This document shows, piece by piece, positions 1 to 8,842 of a stretch of 64,000 nt of DNA. Position 1 is the first letter of the stretch, and every line of letters begins with the position of its first letter. A program made the translations under genes and the position numbers. Under the pieces are notes generated by a model, which searched no databases, was not told the origin of the DNA, and saw nothing but the letters and a program-made list of their open reading frames with translations. This DNA is from Rhodopseudomonas_A palustris_F (GTDB lineage: Bacteria; Pseudomonadota; Alphaproteobacteria; Rhizobiales; Xanthobacteraceae), in NCBI RefSeq assembly GCF_000013745.1, contig NC_007925.1, positions 4,774,001-4,838,000 of the forward strand, written 5' to 3'.

Positions 1-1291
1 GCGCCTCCTGCTCGATCTTCAGCCGGATGATTTCGCGATCCATCGAATCCAGCTCTTCCGGCTTGGAATCGACCTGCATTTTCAGCCGGGCCGCGGCCTC
101 GTCCATCAGGTCGATGGCTTTATCCGGCAGGAAACGGTCGGTGATGTAGCGGTTTGACAGCGTGGTCGCCGCCACCAGCGCGGAATCGGCGATCCGCACG
201 CCATGGTGCTGCTCGTACTTGTCCTTCAATCCGCGCAGGATCGAGATGGTGTCCTCCACCGTCGGCTCGGAGACGAAGATCGGCTGGAACCGGCGCGCCA
301 GAGCTGCGTCCTTTTCCACGTGCTTGCGATATTCATCCAGCGTGGTGGCGCCGATGCAATGCAGCTCGCCGCGCGCCAGCGCGGGCTTCAACAGATTGGA
401 CGCATCCATCGCGCCATCGGCCTTGCCGGCGCCGATCAAGGTGTGCATCTCGTCGATGAACAGGATGATGCCGCCTTCGGCCGAAGTGACCTCGGAGAGC
501 ACCGCCTTCAGCCGCTCCTCGAATTCGCCGCGATACTTTGCGCCCGCGATCAGGGCGCCGAGGTCGAGCGACAACAGCTTCTTGTCTTTCAAACTCTCCG
601 GCACGTCGCCGTTGAGAATGCGCAGCGCCAGGCCTTCGACGATCGCGGTCTTGCCGACCCCGGGCTCGCCGATCAGCACCGGATTGTTCTTGGTGCGGCG
701 GGAGAGCACTTGGATGGTGCGGCGGATTTCCTCGTCGCGGCCGATCACCGGATCGAGCTTGCCATCGCGTGCCGCTTGCGTCAGGTCGCGGGCGTATTTC
801 TTCAGCGCATCATAAGCGTTTTCCGCCGTGGCGGAATCCGCTGTGCGGCCCTTGCGCAGCGCGTTGATCGCGGCGTTGAGGTTCTGCGGGGTGACGCCGC
901 CCTTTTTCAGCAGCGCGCCGGCCTCGGAGTCCCTGTCGAGCGCCAGAGCCAGCAGCAGCCGCTCCACGGTGACGAAGCTATCGCCGGCCTTGTCGGCGGC
1001 CTGCTCCGCAGCGTCGAAGGCCCGCGCGGTGTCCGGGGCCAGATAGACCTGGCCGGCACCGGCACCCGACACCTTCGGCATCTTGTTCAGCGCGTCTTCG
1101 GTGGCCTTGAGGATGGCGCGGGAGTTGCCGCCGGAGCGGTCGATCAGGCCGCCCGCGAGGCCTTCGCTGTCGTCCAGCAGCACCTTGAGAATGTGCAGCG
1201 GCGAGAACTGCTGGTGGCCCTCGCGCACCGCCAGCGATTGCGCCGACTGAATGAAGCCGCGCACCCGCTCGGTGTATTTTTCGATGTTCAT
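1..1291 (-). CDS. clpB: ATP-dependent chaperone ClpB (N-terminal part, 3' end outside window)
   Basis: Hsp100 disaggregase that threads aggregated protein through an AAA+ hexamer together with DnaK. Reading the minus strand from the ATG at 1291 gives MNIEKYTERVRGF, the usual start of the Clp N-domain, then the first AAA+ domain. The Walker A motif GEPGVGKT lies near 640-680 and the middle coiled-coil region begins near the window edge. About 430 residues are present, roughly half of the family's usual 860-880, so the second ATPase domain lies upstream of base 1. The predicted frames printed over this stretch on the other strand are shadows. No sigma-32-like promoter was identified. The identification is firm; only completeness is unknown. 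Confidence 0.95.
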   Translation of the reverse strand, partial: MNIEKYTERVRGFIQSAQSLAVREGHQQFSPLHILKVLLDDSEGLAGGLIDRSGGNSRAILKATEDALNKMPKVSGAGAGQVYLAPDTARAFDAAEQAADKAGDSFVTVERLLLALALDRDSEAGALLKKGGVTPQNLNAAINALRKGRTADSATAENAYDALKKYARDLTQAARDGKLDPVIGRDEEIRRTIQVLSRRTKNNPVLIGEPGVGKTAIVEGLALRILNGDVPESLKDKKLLSLDLGALIAGAKYRGEFEERLKAVLSEVTSAEGGIILFIDEMHTLIGAGKADGAMDASNLLKPALARGELHCIGATTLDEYRKHVEKDAALARRFQPIFVSEPTVEDTISILRGLKDKYEQHHGVRIADSALVAATTLSNRYITDRFLPDKAIDLMDEAAARLKMQVDSKPEELDSMDREIIRLKIEQEA

Positions 1292-1737
1292 TGTCAATGT
1301 CCCTCAGCCTGCCGTTGCGCCTCGAAAGCACGCCAACGACATCTTCATTGGGTTGCGCCGACCGCGCTGATCGTGCTCAGCCGGCGGCGATGGCTCGCCG
1401 GCTCAAACGGCCGGCTTGCAACCAATGTGGGATCGGATTCCGAGCGGCGAAAGGGGTTCCCTCACAATTTCGTCAGGCCCCAGGACGCGGGCCCGCACGA
1501 TGGCTTTGGAGCTGGCCGGAAACGCCGCGCATAACGTGAGGCACTAAGCATCCTCACGTCATGGCCGGGCTTGTCCCGGCCACCCACGCCCACAAGCGAC
1601 GCCTTGGCTGTTTCCGTGGATGGCCGGGACGAGCCCGGCCACGACGCGGAGAGGTCGGCAATCCCGAGGCGCCGTGGGGACGCGTCGCACAGACGATTCC
1701 GTTGCGCGCGGCTCATGCAAAACCACGCGCCTCCTCT
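1292..1737. repeat. Intergenic region with inverted repeat element
   Basis: No gene is supported here. Bases about 1560-1643 form an imperfect palindrome: an ATGGCCGGGCTTGTCCCGGCCA-like arm followed by an inverted copy ending in CCCGGCCAC. Related elements lie at 45549-45580 and 53188-53276. Such elements are scattered through Bradyrhizobiaceae intergenic DNA. The rest of the gap shows nothing recognisable. Confidence 0.6.
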
Positions 1738-2439
1738 TCAGCTCGCCGGCATCACATAGGCGTAGATCCGGCTTCGCGGATAGCTCGCCTCGGCGACGCG
1801 GTGGCCGTGATTGCCCGACACCACGATCGGATTGCCCTTGGCGTCGATGCCGCTGACCACGCCGACATGGCCGCCGCGCTTGCCACGCGACATCACCGCG
1901 ATGGCGCCGACTTGCGGGCCGGAAATCCGCTGGCCGTAGCTGGCGAACGAGCGCGCCATGTCGGAGCCGCTGCCGCGCAGACCCGCGCGCTCCAGCACCA
2001 TGTTCATGAACCGCGCGCACCACAGGCTGCTGCGGCCGGTCGGATTGCCGCCGCCGATGAAGCTGCGCGCGGTGGCAACGACGTTGGAAAACCCGAAGCC
2101 GTTGCCGACGCCGGGCGACTGCATCGCGCCTGCGTTGTTATCAGCAAAGCCGAACTGCGACTGGGTCGCGGCCGGCATCGCCGCCGCGCGGCGCTGATAG
2201 CGGCTGTGGTGTCCGGCGCGATGATGCCGTTTGAATTGATGATGATGCCGCTTCGCGGCGTGATGCGCCTGATGCACGTGAGCGTGCCGAGCGGCGCCAT
2301 GATGCGACCGGGCCGAAGCCGGAGTCGCGAATGCGGTGATTACCACGATGAGCATTGCAACTGCAGAAAAACCAAAGCAACGACGAAACGCAACGAACTC
2401 AACCATACCAGATGTCCTCATCAACACCCCCAATTCCAT
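1738..2439 (-). CDS. Secreted CHAP/TIGR02594-type amidase-like protein
   Basis: Probable exported cysteine hydrolase acting on cell-wall peptide or glycan crosslinks. The 233-residue product starts with a hydrophobic export segment (about residues 22-40, ending in TPASA). A very His-rich linker follows (46-78), then a compact C-terminal domain of about 115 residues. A Cys-His-Asn arrangement typical of CHAP-like folds is visible: C141 in WCARF, H191 in GGHVGVV and N210 in SGNHG. The start could instead be Met7 or Met12. The His-rich stretch could bind metal, which is inference. No operon partner is evident. Confidence 0.7.
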   Translation of the reverse strand: MELGVLMRTSGMVEFVAFRRCFGFSAVAMLIVVITAFATPASARSHHGAARHAHVHQAHHAAKRHHHQFKRHHRAGHHSRYQRRAAAMPAATQSQFGFADNNAGAMQSPGVGNGFGFSNVVATARSFIGGGNPTGRSSLWCARFMNMVLERAGLRGSGSDMARSFASYGQRISGPQVGAIAVMSRGKRGGHVGVVSGIDAKGNPIVVSGNHGHRVAEASYPRSRIYAYVMPAS

Positions 2440-2667
2440 CCGGCCGCATGCACGGGCCGGACAACGAGGGCGCCTCTTGCATTTCCTGATGTGGCGAGAT
2501 CAAGACCTTTAATCGCAGGATTTCGTGAACCATCGCCCCATTGACACGGCTATCGCGCGCGACTCGAAGACGAAATTCGGATTAACCAATGGATGCGGAG
2601 CGCGCGCGGAATCGCTATGATTCAACGTCAGCGCGCATCGTCGCGCGATTACGTCAAAGGAATCGCG

Positions 2668-3531
2668 ATGCCCTTCGCCATCACCAAGGACCACGTGCAG
2701 TTGTATTACGAGGAAGTCGGCGACGGCACGCCGATCCTATTGCTGCACGAATTCGCCGGCGATTATGCCAGTTGGGAGCCGCAAATGCGCGCCTTCGCGC
2801 GCGGCCATCGCTGCATCAGCTACTCCGCGCGGGGCTATACGCCGTCGCATATTCCCGACAACGATACCGACTACGACTACCACCACGTCCGCGACGACGC
2901 GATCGCGATCCTCGACCATCTGCGGATCGCGGCGGCGCATTTCGTCGGACTATCGATGGGCGCCTATTCGGCGTTGCAAGTCGCACTGCATGTGCCGTCG
3001 CGCGTGCTGTCATTGACGCTGGCCGGCATCGGCTCCGGCTTCGAGGCCGATCGGCTCGAGGCGTATCGCGCGCGATGCCGCGCCGAGGCCGACGAGTTCG
3101 AACGCGGCGGCGCGCCGGAAATCACCAAGCTCGCAGGCTTAACGCCGGGACGAATTCCGTTTCTGGTCAAGGATCCGCGCGGCTTTCGCGACTTCCACGA
3201 CGCGCTCGGCGAGCACGACGCCAACGGCGCGGCGCGCACCATGCGCAACTTCCAGGGCGCGCGGCCGCCGCTGTCGGAGTTCAAAGAGGCGATCGCCAAG
3301 CTGTCGCTGCCGACCCTGATCATCGTCGGCGACGAGGACGATGCCTGCATCGAAGCCAGCCTGTTCCTGAAAAGTCAGATCGCAAGCTCGGGGCTTGCGA
3401 TGTTTCCGAAATCCGGCCACGCGCTCAATCTCGAGGAGCCCGCGCTGTTCAACGAAACGCTGGAAAAATTTCTGGCGCTGGCCGAGGCCGGACGTTGGGG
3501 CCCGCGCGATCCGCGCTCGATCAGGGAGTAG
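2668..3531 (+). CDS. Alpha/beta-fold hydrolase
   Basis: Serine hydrolase of the alpha/beta family; the substrate cannot be told from sequence. The 287-residue product has an oxyanion-region motif LLHEFAGDY (residues 26-33), the nucleophile elbow GLSMGA with Ser96, an acid in VGDEDD (about 222-224) and His251 in KSGHALN, so the catalytic triad is complete. An upstream in-frame ATG at 2593 exists, but MPFAITKD at 2668 is preceded by AAAGGA at a good distance and matches the family's usual N-terminus. It stands alone between a minus-strand gene and a repeat element. Confidence 0.85.
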   Translation: MPFAITKDHVQLYYEEVGDGTPILLLHEFAGDYASWEPQMRAFARGHRCISYSARGYTPSHIPDNDTDYDYHHVRDDAIAILDHLRIAAAHFVGLSMGAYSALQVALHVPSRVLSLTLAGIGSGFEADRLEAYRARCRAEADEFERGGAPEITKLAGLTPGRIPFLVKDPRGFRDFHDALGEHDANGAARTMRNFQGARPPLSEFKEAIAKLSLPTLIIVGDEDDACIEASLFLKSQIASSGLAMFPKSGHALNLEEPALFNETLEKFLALAEAGRWGPRDPRSIRE

Positions 3532-3544
3532 CAGCCAACCCAAC

Positions 3545-3682
3545 GTGCGCCGGGCGCAGCGTAGCGCATCGCATTGGCGGCGTGGTGCGCTGCAGATCCG
3601 GGGCCGTTACGGAGCGCTGCGCCTGGAACGGTCCCGGCTCGCGGCGCGGCATAAGAATGCCGCACCGCGTCCGGGACACGAG
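3545..3682. repeat. Dispersed repeat, CGTCCGGGACACG family
   Basis: A noncoding block with a GGGGCCGTTACGG core and a terminal GCGTCCGGGACACGAG arm. Related blocks lie at 22811-22865 (partial), 29142-29281, 45364-45508 and 52558-52690. The ends are roughly complementary, so the transcript could fold. It lies between convergent genes. Confidence 0.6.
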
Positions 3683-3698
3683 TTGCAAACTCGATTGC

Positions 3699-4367
3699 TT
3701 ACTTGGTCTTCTCCGCGCGGCTCAGCAGGAACACGCCCTGCTCGCCGAACAGGTTCCAGAACCACCACGGCGCATTCAGCCGCAGCGGACGGCCGTGCTG
3801 GTCGAGCGCCACCGCGCGTTCCATCTTGACGTTGATCTCGTCGCACAGCAGCACGAAATCCTTGATGGTGCAGAAGTGGATGTTCGGGGTGTCGTACCAG
3901 GTCGCCGGCAGATTCTCGGTGCGCGGCATCTGGCCGTGGATCAACAGTTGCAGCCGCATGTTGAGGTAGCCGAAATTCGGAAACGACACGATGGCGCGGC
4001 GGCCGATCCGCAGCAGGTTTTCCAGCACGGCGCGCGGCTGCCGCGTCGCCTGCAGGGTCTGCGACAGGATCACATAGTCGAAGGCGTCGTTGGGATAGTT
4101 GACGAGGTCGGTGTCGGCGTCGCCTTGCACCACCGCGAGCCCGCGCGACACGCAGCGGTTGACGCCCTCGCGCGACAATTCGATGCCGCGGCCGTCGATG
4201 CCGCGGCTTTCCAACAGCTGCAGCAGATCGCCCTCGCCGCAGCCGACGTCGAGCACCTTGGAGCCGGTTTCCACCATCTCGGCGACCAGCACATGGTCGG
4301 CGCGATAGCATTTCAGCGGATGCACGGGTTCCGGCGTGATGAAGGGCAAGGATTCCTGAGCCGACAT
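3699..4367 (-). CDS. metW: Methionine biosynthesis protein MetW
   Basis: SAM-dependent methyltransferase-fold protein paired with MetX in homoserine acylation and methionine synthesis. The 222-residue product begins at MSAQESLPF. It has the SAM-binding glycine motif VLDVGCGEGDLL (about residues 38-49) and the acidic motif VQGDADTDL. The ATG at 4367 is separated by one base from the metX stop codon, so the two are translated from one message. A longer upstream start inside metX is possible but less likely given this spacing. It shares the SAM-II riboswitch control of metX. Confidence 0.93.
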   Translation of the reverse strand: MSAQESLPFITPEPVHPLKCYRADHVLVAEMVETGSKVLDVGCGEGDLLQLLESRGIDGRGIELSREGVNRCVSRGLAVVQGDADTDLVNYPNDAFDYVILSQTLQATRQPRAVLENLLRIGRRAIVSFPNFGYLNMRLQLLIHGQMPRTENLPATWYDTPNIHFCTIKDFVLLCDEINVKMERAVALDQHGRPLRLNAPWWFWNLFGEQGVFLLSRAEKTK

Positions 4368-4368
4368 A

Positions 4369-5571
4369 TCAGTGCCCCTTCCCAGCCAAGCCGTGCGCGA
4401 CGCCGGCCGATTGCAGGAAGGCGCGCACGATATCGACGAATTCCGGCACATCGAGCAGGAAGGCGTCGTGGCCGCGATCGGTCTCGATCTCGGCGAACGA
4501 CACCCGCGCGCCGCCGGCGTTCAGCGCGTGCACCACGTTGCGGGATTCCGAGGTCGGAAACAACCAATCCGAGGTGAACGACACCACGCAGAACCGCGTC
4601 GTGGTGTCGCGAAACGCCTCCGCCAGCACGCCGTCATGGTCGGCGGCGATGTCGAAATAATCCATCGCCCGGGTCAGATACAGATAGCTGTTGGCGTCGA
4701 AGCGCTCGACGAAGGACGATCCCTGATAGCGCAGATAGCTCTCGACCTGGAAATCGGCGTCGAACGAGAACGTCGGCAGCTCGCGATCCTGCATCCTGCG
4801 GCCGAATTTGCGATGCAAGGCGGCGTCGGACAGATAGGTGATATGCGCGGCCATCCGCGCCACGCCGAGGCCGCGGTGCGGGTAGCTGCCCTCCTCGTAA
4901 TAGCGGCCGTGGTGCCACTCCGGATCGGCCATCACCGCCTGGCGGCCGAGCTCGTGGAAGGCGATGTTCTGCGCCGAATGCCGCGTCGAGCAGGCGATCG
5001 CCAGCGCCGAGGCCACCCGCTTCGGGTAGGCCACGCTCCATTGCAGCGTCTGCATCCCGCCCATCGAGCCGCCGACCACGCAGAACAGCCGGTCGATGCC
5101 GAGCCGGTCGATCAGCATCGCCTGGGCGCGGACCATGTCGGGAATGGTGATGATCGGGAAATCCAGCCCCCACGGCTTGCCGGTTAAGGGGTTGGTGGAG
5201 GACGGGCCGGTCGAGCCCATGCAACTGCCGATCACGTTGGAGCAGATGATAAAGAACCGCTCGGGGTCGAGCGGCTTGCCGGGGCCGACCAAAGTCTGCC
5301 ACCAGCCCGGCTTGCCGGTCACCGGATGGATGTTGGCGACGTGCTGGTCGCCGGTCAGCGCGTGGCAGACCAGGATGGCGTTGGATTTGTCGGCGTTGAG
5401 CGCGCCATAGGTCTGGTAGGCGATCTGGAATGGGGCGAGGTCAACGCCGCAATCCAGCCGCAGCGGCTGATCGGCGCCGAACAGCGCGACCTGCGAGGAC
5501 GGATGGTCGGCCTCGTGGGCACGCTCTTCGGCGTGCACCGCCTGGCTCTGGATCGACTGCACCTTCACCAT
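4369..5571 (-). CDS. metX: Homoserine O-acyltransferase MetX
   Basis: Transfers an acyl group (acetyl or succinyl, not decidable here) from acyl-CoA to homoserine, the committed step of methionine synthesis. The 400-residue product has the alpha/beta-hydrolase triad Ser169 (GGSMGG), Asp335 (TSDWLFP) and His368 (RGHDAF), plus the family block SSTNPLTGKPWG. A GAGGAG ribosome binding site lies about 12 bases before the ATG. The leader carries a SAM-II riboswitch and a terminator hairpin, so expression should fall when S-adenosylmethionine is plentiful. metW follows directly. Confidence 0.96.
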   Translation of the reverse strand: MVKVQSIQSQAVHAEERAHEADHPSSQVALFGADQPLRLDCGVDLAPFQIAYQTYGALNADKSNAILVCHALTGDQHVANIHPVTGKPGWWQTLVGPGKPLDPERFFIICSNVIGSCMGSTGPSSTNPLTGKPWGLDFPIITIPDMVRAQAMLIDRLGIDRLFCVVGGSMGGMQTLQWSVAYPKRVASALAIACSTRHSAQNIAFHELGRQAVMADPEWHHGRYYEEGSYPHRGLGVARMAAHITYLSDAALHRKFGRRMQDRELPTFSFDADFQVESYLRYQGSSFVERFDANSYLYLTRAMDYFDIAADHDGVLAEAFRDTTTRFCVVSFTSDWLFPTSESRNVVHALNAGGARVSFAEIETDRGHDAFLLDVPEFVDIVRAFLQSAGVAHGLAGKGH

Positions 5572-5609
5572 CTCGAGACCGGTCTCCTCACGGTTCCCAG
5601 ACAGGCCAC

Positions 5610-5643
5610 AAAAAAACCCGGCCTGAACAATGTTCGGCCGGGA
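5610..5643 (-). terminator. Intrinsic terminator in the metX leader
   Basis: On the minus strand the stem CCCGGCC plus GAAC pairs with GTTC plus GGCCGGG around a short loop, and seven U residues follow. It sits between the SAM-II aptamer and the metX start, where a transcription-attenuation expression platform is expected. Confidence 0.85.
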
Positions 5644-5660
5644 TCAAACTGTCCCCGGCC

Positions 5661-5717
5661 TGTTTAGCGAGTTGTTTAACGTGGCTGCAAGCCGGCCGGC
5701 TCAAATGACCACGGAAC
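5661..5717 (-). ncRNA. SAM-II riboswitch aptamer upstream of metX
   Basis: Read on the minus strand, the segment carries the hallmark SAM-II pieces: GTGGTCATTTGAGCC, a GC-rich stem, CTTGCAGCCACGTTAAACAA and the closing CGCTAAA. The 3' part pairs back into the loop as an H-type pseudoknot in this class. Its place in the 5' leader of metX and the terminator just downstream agree with methionine repression by S-adenosylmethionine. Confidence 0.9.
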
Positions 5718-5923
5718 GAGCTAAGATATTAATCCCACACGGGTCTTTCGTCAAGACTTACCGCGGAATGGCCGGCACCCGGTGTGGCATCCAAAGCCTT
5801 AAGCTTTTCTTTGCTTTCGCGGCCGCTCTTTCTTAAGCAATGCGTCTTGCCCGGCGGTCGGCCGTGATCCAACCGGGATGGCTTGGCGGGAGCGCCTCTC
5901 GCGTCCCTCGAAGGTCTTCAACA

Positions 5924-6775
5924 ATGTCCACTTTGCCTCCCTCGCCGCCGTCGCTGGCGGATCTGCGCCGCGAAATCGATAGTATCGACGAGCAGGTCCA
6001 CAACCTGCTGATGCAGCGCGCCGACATCATCGACCGGCTGATCTCGGTGAAGCAGACCCAGGAGGTCGGCTCCGCGTTCCGCCCGGCGCGCGAGGCCGAC
6101 ATGATGCGCCGGCTGGTGCAGCGCCATCACGGCATCCTGCCGCTCGATACCGTCGAGAGCATCTGGCGGGTGATCATCGCCACCTTTACTTATGTGCAGG
6201 CGCCGTTCGCCGTGCATGCCGATCTGTCGCTGGGCGAATCCGCGATGCGGGATTCCGCCCGCTTCCATTTCGGCTTCACCGTGCCGTTCGTGCCGCATTT
6301 TTCCGCCCAGGCCGCCGTCGACGGGGTGTCGCGTTCGAAAGGCGATCTGGCGCTGGTCTCGGCCACCTCGAGCCGCACGCCGTGGTGGCTGGCGCTGGAA
6401 GCCGAGGGGACGCCGAAGATCATCGCCAGGCTGCCGTTCATCGAGCGCGCCGACCATCCGGCGGCGTTGCCGGTGTTCGTGGTCTCCAGGGTCGCCGACA
6501 GCGCCATGGTCACCGAGGTCGAGATGTGGAGCGTGCGGGTGTCCGGCTGGAACGCCGAGATCGCCCGGGCGCTGTCGCCCTTGGCCGAGATCGTCGCGGT
6601 GCCGGATACCGCCTTCGACGGCGCCGCGCTGCTGATTTCGATCACCGGCACCACCAGCCTCGACGCCGTCAAGACGGCGCTGATCGATTCCGGCGCCTCG
6701 CTGCGCTCGCAGGCCCTCGTCGGCAGCCATGCAACCCGTTATATGGTGCCCCCGACCGGCGCGCCAAAAAGCTGA
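5924..6775 (+). CDS. Chorismate mutase (AroQ) with extra C-terminal domain
   Basis: Converts chorismate to prephenate for phenylalanine and tyrosine. Residues 8-95 are an AroQ-type helical chorismate mutase domain: LRREIDSIDEQ, LLMQRADII, K43 and the FRPAREADMM block with its basic residues. About 185 further residues follow, much longer than a stand-alone AroQ domain. Their pattern (GDLALVS, then a late segment around ITGTTSLD) weakly recalls prephenate dehydratase and an ACT-like end, but I see no TRF catalytic motif. The ATG at 5924 is preferred over the 5840 frame start because the domain begins there. First gene of an operon with hisC and tyrC. Confidence 0.85.
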   Translation: MSTLPPSPPSLADLRREIDSIDEQVHNLLMQRADIIDRLISVKQTQEVGSAFRPAREADMMRRLVQRHHGILPLDTVESIWRVIIATFTYVQAPFAVHADLSLGESAMRDSARFHFGFTVPFVPHFSAQAAVDGVSRSKGDLALVSATSSRTPWWLALEAEGTPKIIARLPFIERADHPAALPVFVVSRVADSAMVTEVEMWSVRVSGWNAEIARALSPLAEIVAVPDTAFDGAALLISITGTTSLDAVKTALIDSGASLRSQALVGSHATRYMVPPTGAPKS

Positions 6776-6803
6776 TCCCGCGTCAATCATCTGGAGTCCT
6801 ACG

Positions 6804-7901
6804 ATGTCCCGCCCCGTGCCGAATCCCGGCATTCTCGATATTGCGCCCTACACCCCCGGCAAGAGCCCGGTCGCCGAACCCGGCCGCAAGGTGTTCAAGC
6901 TGTCCGCCAACGAAACCCCGTTCGGCCCCTCGCCGCACGCGATCGCGGCGTATAAGGGCGCGGCGGATCATCTGGAGGATTATCCGGAAGGCACCTCGCG
7001 GGTGCTGCGCGAGGCGATCGGCCGCGCCTACGGGCTCGATCCCGACCGCATCATCTGCGGCGCCGGTTCCGACGAGATCCTCAACCTGTTGGCGCACACT
7101 TATCTCGGCCCCGGCGACGAGGCGATCGCCACCACCTACGGCTTTCTGGTCTACCCGATCGCCACCATGGCGAACGGCGCCAAGCTGGTGATCGCCGAGG
7201 AGAAGAACCTGACCTGCGACGTCGACGCCATCCTCGCCAAGGTGTCGCCGAGCACCAAGCTGGTGTGGCTCGCCAACCCGAACAACCCGACCGGCACCTA
7301 TGTGCCGTTTGACGAAGTCAAACGGCTGCGCGCGGGCCTGCCCGAGCACGTCATCCTGGTGCTCGACGGCGCCTATGCCGACTACGTCGGCAAGAACGAC
7401 TACGAGAGCGGCATCGAGCTGGTGTCGACCACCGACAACACCGTGGTGACCCGCACCTTCTCCAAGATCCATGGCCTCGCCGCGCTGCGGATCGGCTGGA
7501 TGTTCGGCCCCGCCAACATCGTCGACGCGATGAACCGGATCCGCGGCCCGTTCAACACCTCGGTGCCGGCGCAGCTCGCCGCGGTCGCGGCGATCAACGA
7601 CACCGCGCATGTCGAGATGTCGCGCGCCCACACCGAGACATGGCGCAACTGGCTCAGCGAGGAATTCACCAAGCTCGGCCTCACCGTGACGCCGAGCGTG
7701 TGCAATTTCGTGCTGGTGCATTTTCCGACCGCCAAGGGCAAGACCGCGGCGGACGCCGACGCGTTCCTGACCAAGCGCGGGTTGGTGCTGCGGGCGTTGA
7801 ACAATTACGGCCTGCCGCATGCGCTGCGCATGACCATCGGCACCGAAGAGGCCAACCGCCTGGTGGTCGAAGCGGTCGCCGACTTCATGGCGCAGCCATG
7901 A
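6804..7901 (+). CDS. hisC: Histidinol-phosphate / aromatic aminotransferase HisC
   Basis: PLP-dependent class I/II aminotransferase. Sitting between chorismate mutase and prephenate dehydrogenase, it probably works on aromatic keto acids as well as, or instead of, histidinol phosphate (inference from context). The 365-residue product has NPNNPTG (158-164), the PLP-contacting Asp188 and Tyr191 in LDGAYADY, and the Schiff-base Lys221 in TFSKIHGLAALRIGW. The ATG at 6804 lies 28 bases after the chorismate mutase stop with CTGGAG ahead of it. Its stop overlaps the tyrC start as ATGA. Confidence 0.93.
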   Translation: MSRPVPNPGILDIAPYTPGKSPVAEPGRKVFKLSANETPFGPSPHAIAAYKGAADHLEDYPEGTSRVLREAIGRAYGLDPDRIICGAGSDEILNLLAHTYLGPGDEAIATTYGFLVYPIATMANGAKLVIAEEKNLTCDVDAILAKVSPSTKLVWLANPNNPTGTYVPFDEVKRLRAGLPEHVILVLDGAYADYVGKNDYESGIELVSTTDNTVVTRTFSKIHGLAALRIGWMFGPANIVDAMNRIRGPFNTSVPAQLAAVAAINDTAHVEMSRAHTETWRNWLSEEFTKLGLTVTPSVCNFVLVHFPTAKGKTAADADAFLTKRGLVLRALNNYGLPHALRMTIGTEEANRLVVEAVADFMAQP

Positions 7902-8842
7902 TCGCCACGCCGCCGTTCAAACGGCTGGCGCTGATCGGCTTCGGGCTGATCGGCGGCTCGATCGCGCGCGGCGCGCGGGCGCAGGGTCTGGCCGCCGAGA
8001 TCGTCGCCACCGCGCGCTCGGCGCAGACAAGGGCGCGGGTCGCCGAACTCGGCATCGTCGATATGGTGCTGGAGAGCAATGCCGAGGCGGTGCAGGGCGC
8101 CGACCTCGTCATCCTGTGCATCCCGGTCGGCGCCTGCGGCGAGGTCGCGAAAGAAATCGGCCCGCATCTTTCGCCCGGCGCGATCGTCTCCGATGTCGGC
8201 TCAGTGAAGGCCGCGGTGGTCCGCGCGATGGCCGAGCATCTGCCGGAGGGCGTGCATTTCATTCCGGCGCATCCGGTGGCCGGCACCGAGAATTCCGGCC
8301 CGGATTCCGGCTTCGCCGAACTGTTCATCAACCGCTGGTGCATCCTGACGCCGCCCGAGGGCGCCGATCCCAAGGCGGTCGACAAATTGGCGGCGTTCTG
8401 GAGCGGGCTCGGCGCCAATGTCGAGGTGATGGCCGCCGAACACCACGATCTGGTGCTGGCGGTGACCAGCCATCTGCCGCATCTGATCGCCTACACAATC
8501 GTAGGCACAGCCGAGGAGCTCGAAGGGGTGACGCGCTCGGAGGTGCTGAAGTTTTCCGCCGGCGGCTTTCGCGATTTCACCCGCATCGCAGCCTCCGATC
8601 CGACGATGTGGCGCGACGTGTTCTTGAACAACAAGGACGCGGTTCTGGAAATGCTCGGCGAATTCCAGGAGGATCTGTCGAAACTGACCCGGGCGATCCG
8701 CCGCGGCGACGGCGACGCTCTGTACGAGCACTTCGCCCGCACCCGCACTATCCGCCGCGGCATCGTCGACATCGGCCAGGACGAAGCCCTGCCCGACTTC
8801 GGTCGTCCCAAGGCGGCGCTGGCCAAGAAGGCGGCGGAGTAA
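7898..8842 (+). CDS. tyrC: Prephenate/arogenate dehydrogenase
   Basis: NAD(P)-dependent oxidation of prephenate or arogenate on the way to tyrosine. The 314-residue product has the Rossmann motif GFGLIGGS (residues 14-21), the catalytic region HPVAGTENSG and the helical C-terminal domain with SHLPHLIAY. Translation is coupled to hisC by a 4-base ATGA overlap. The last roughly 300 bases of the gene and 108 bases beyond it are repeated exactly just downstream (8951-9356). The gene itself is intact. Confidence 0.94.
   Translation: MIATPPFKRLALIGFGLIGGSIARGARAQGLAAEIVATARSAQTRARVAELGIVDMVLESNAEAVQGADLVILCIPVGACGEVAKEIGPHLSPGAIVSDVGSVKAAVVRAMAEHLPEGVHFIPAHPVAGTENSGPDSGFAELFINRWCILTPPEGADPKAVDKLAAFWSGLGANVEVMAAEHHDLVLAVTSHLPHLIAYTIVGTAEELEGVTRSEVLKFSAGGFRDFTRIAASDPTMWRDVFLNNKDAVLEMLGEFQEDLSKLTRAIRRGDGDALYEHFARTRTIRRGIVDIGQDEALPDFGRPKAALAKKAAE

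Noticed and set aside
2589..4577. A 662-residue plus-strand open frame
   Set aside because: Arg/Ala-rich shadow of the hydrolase, metW and metX genes, with no motif.
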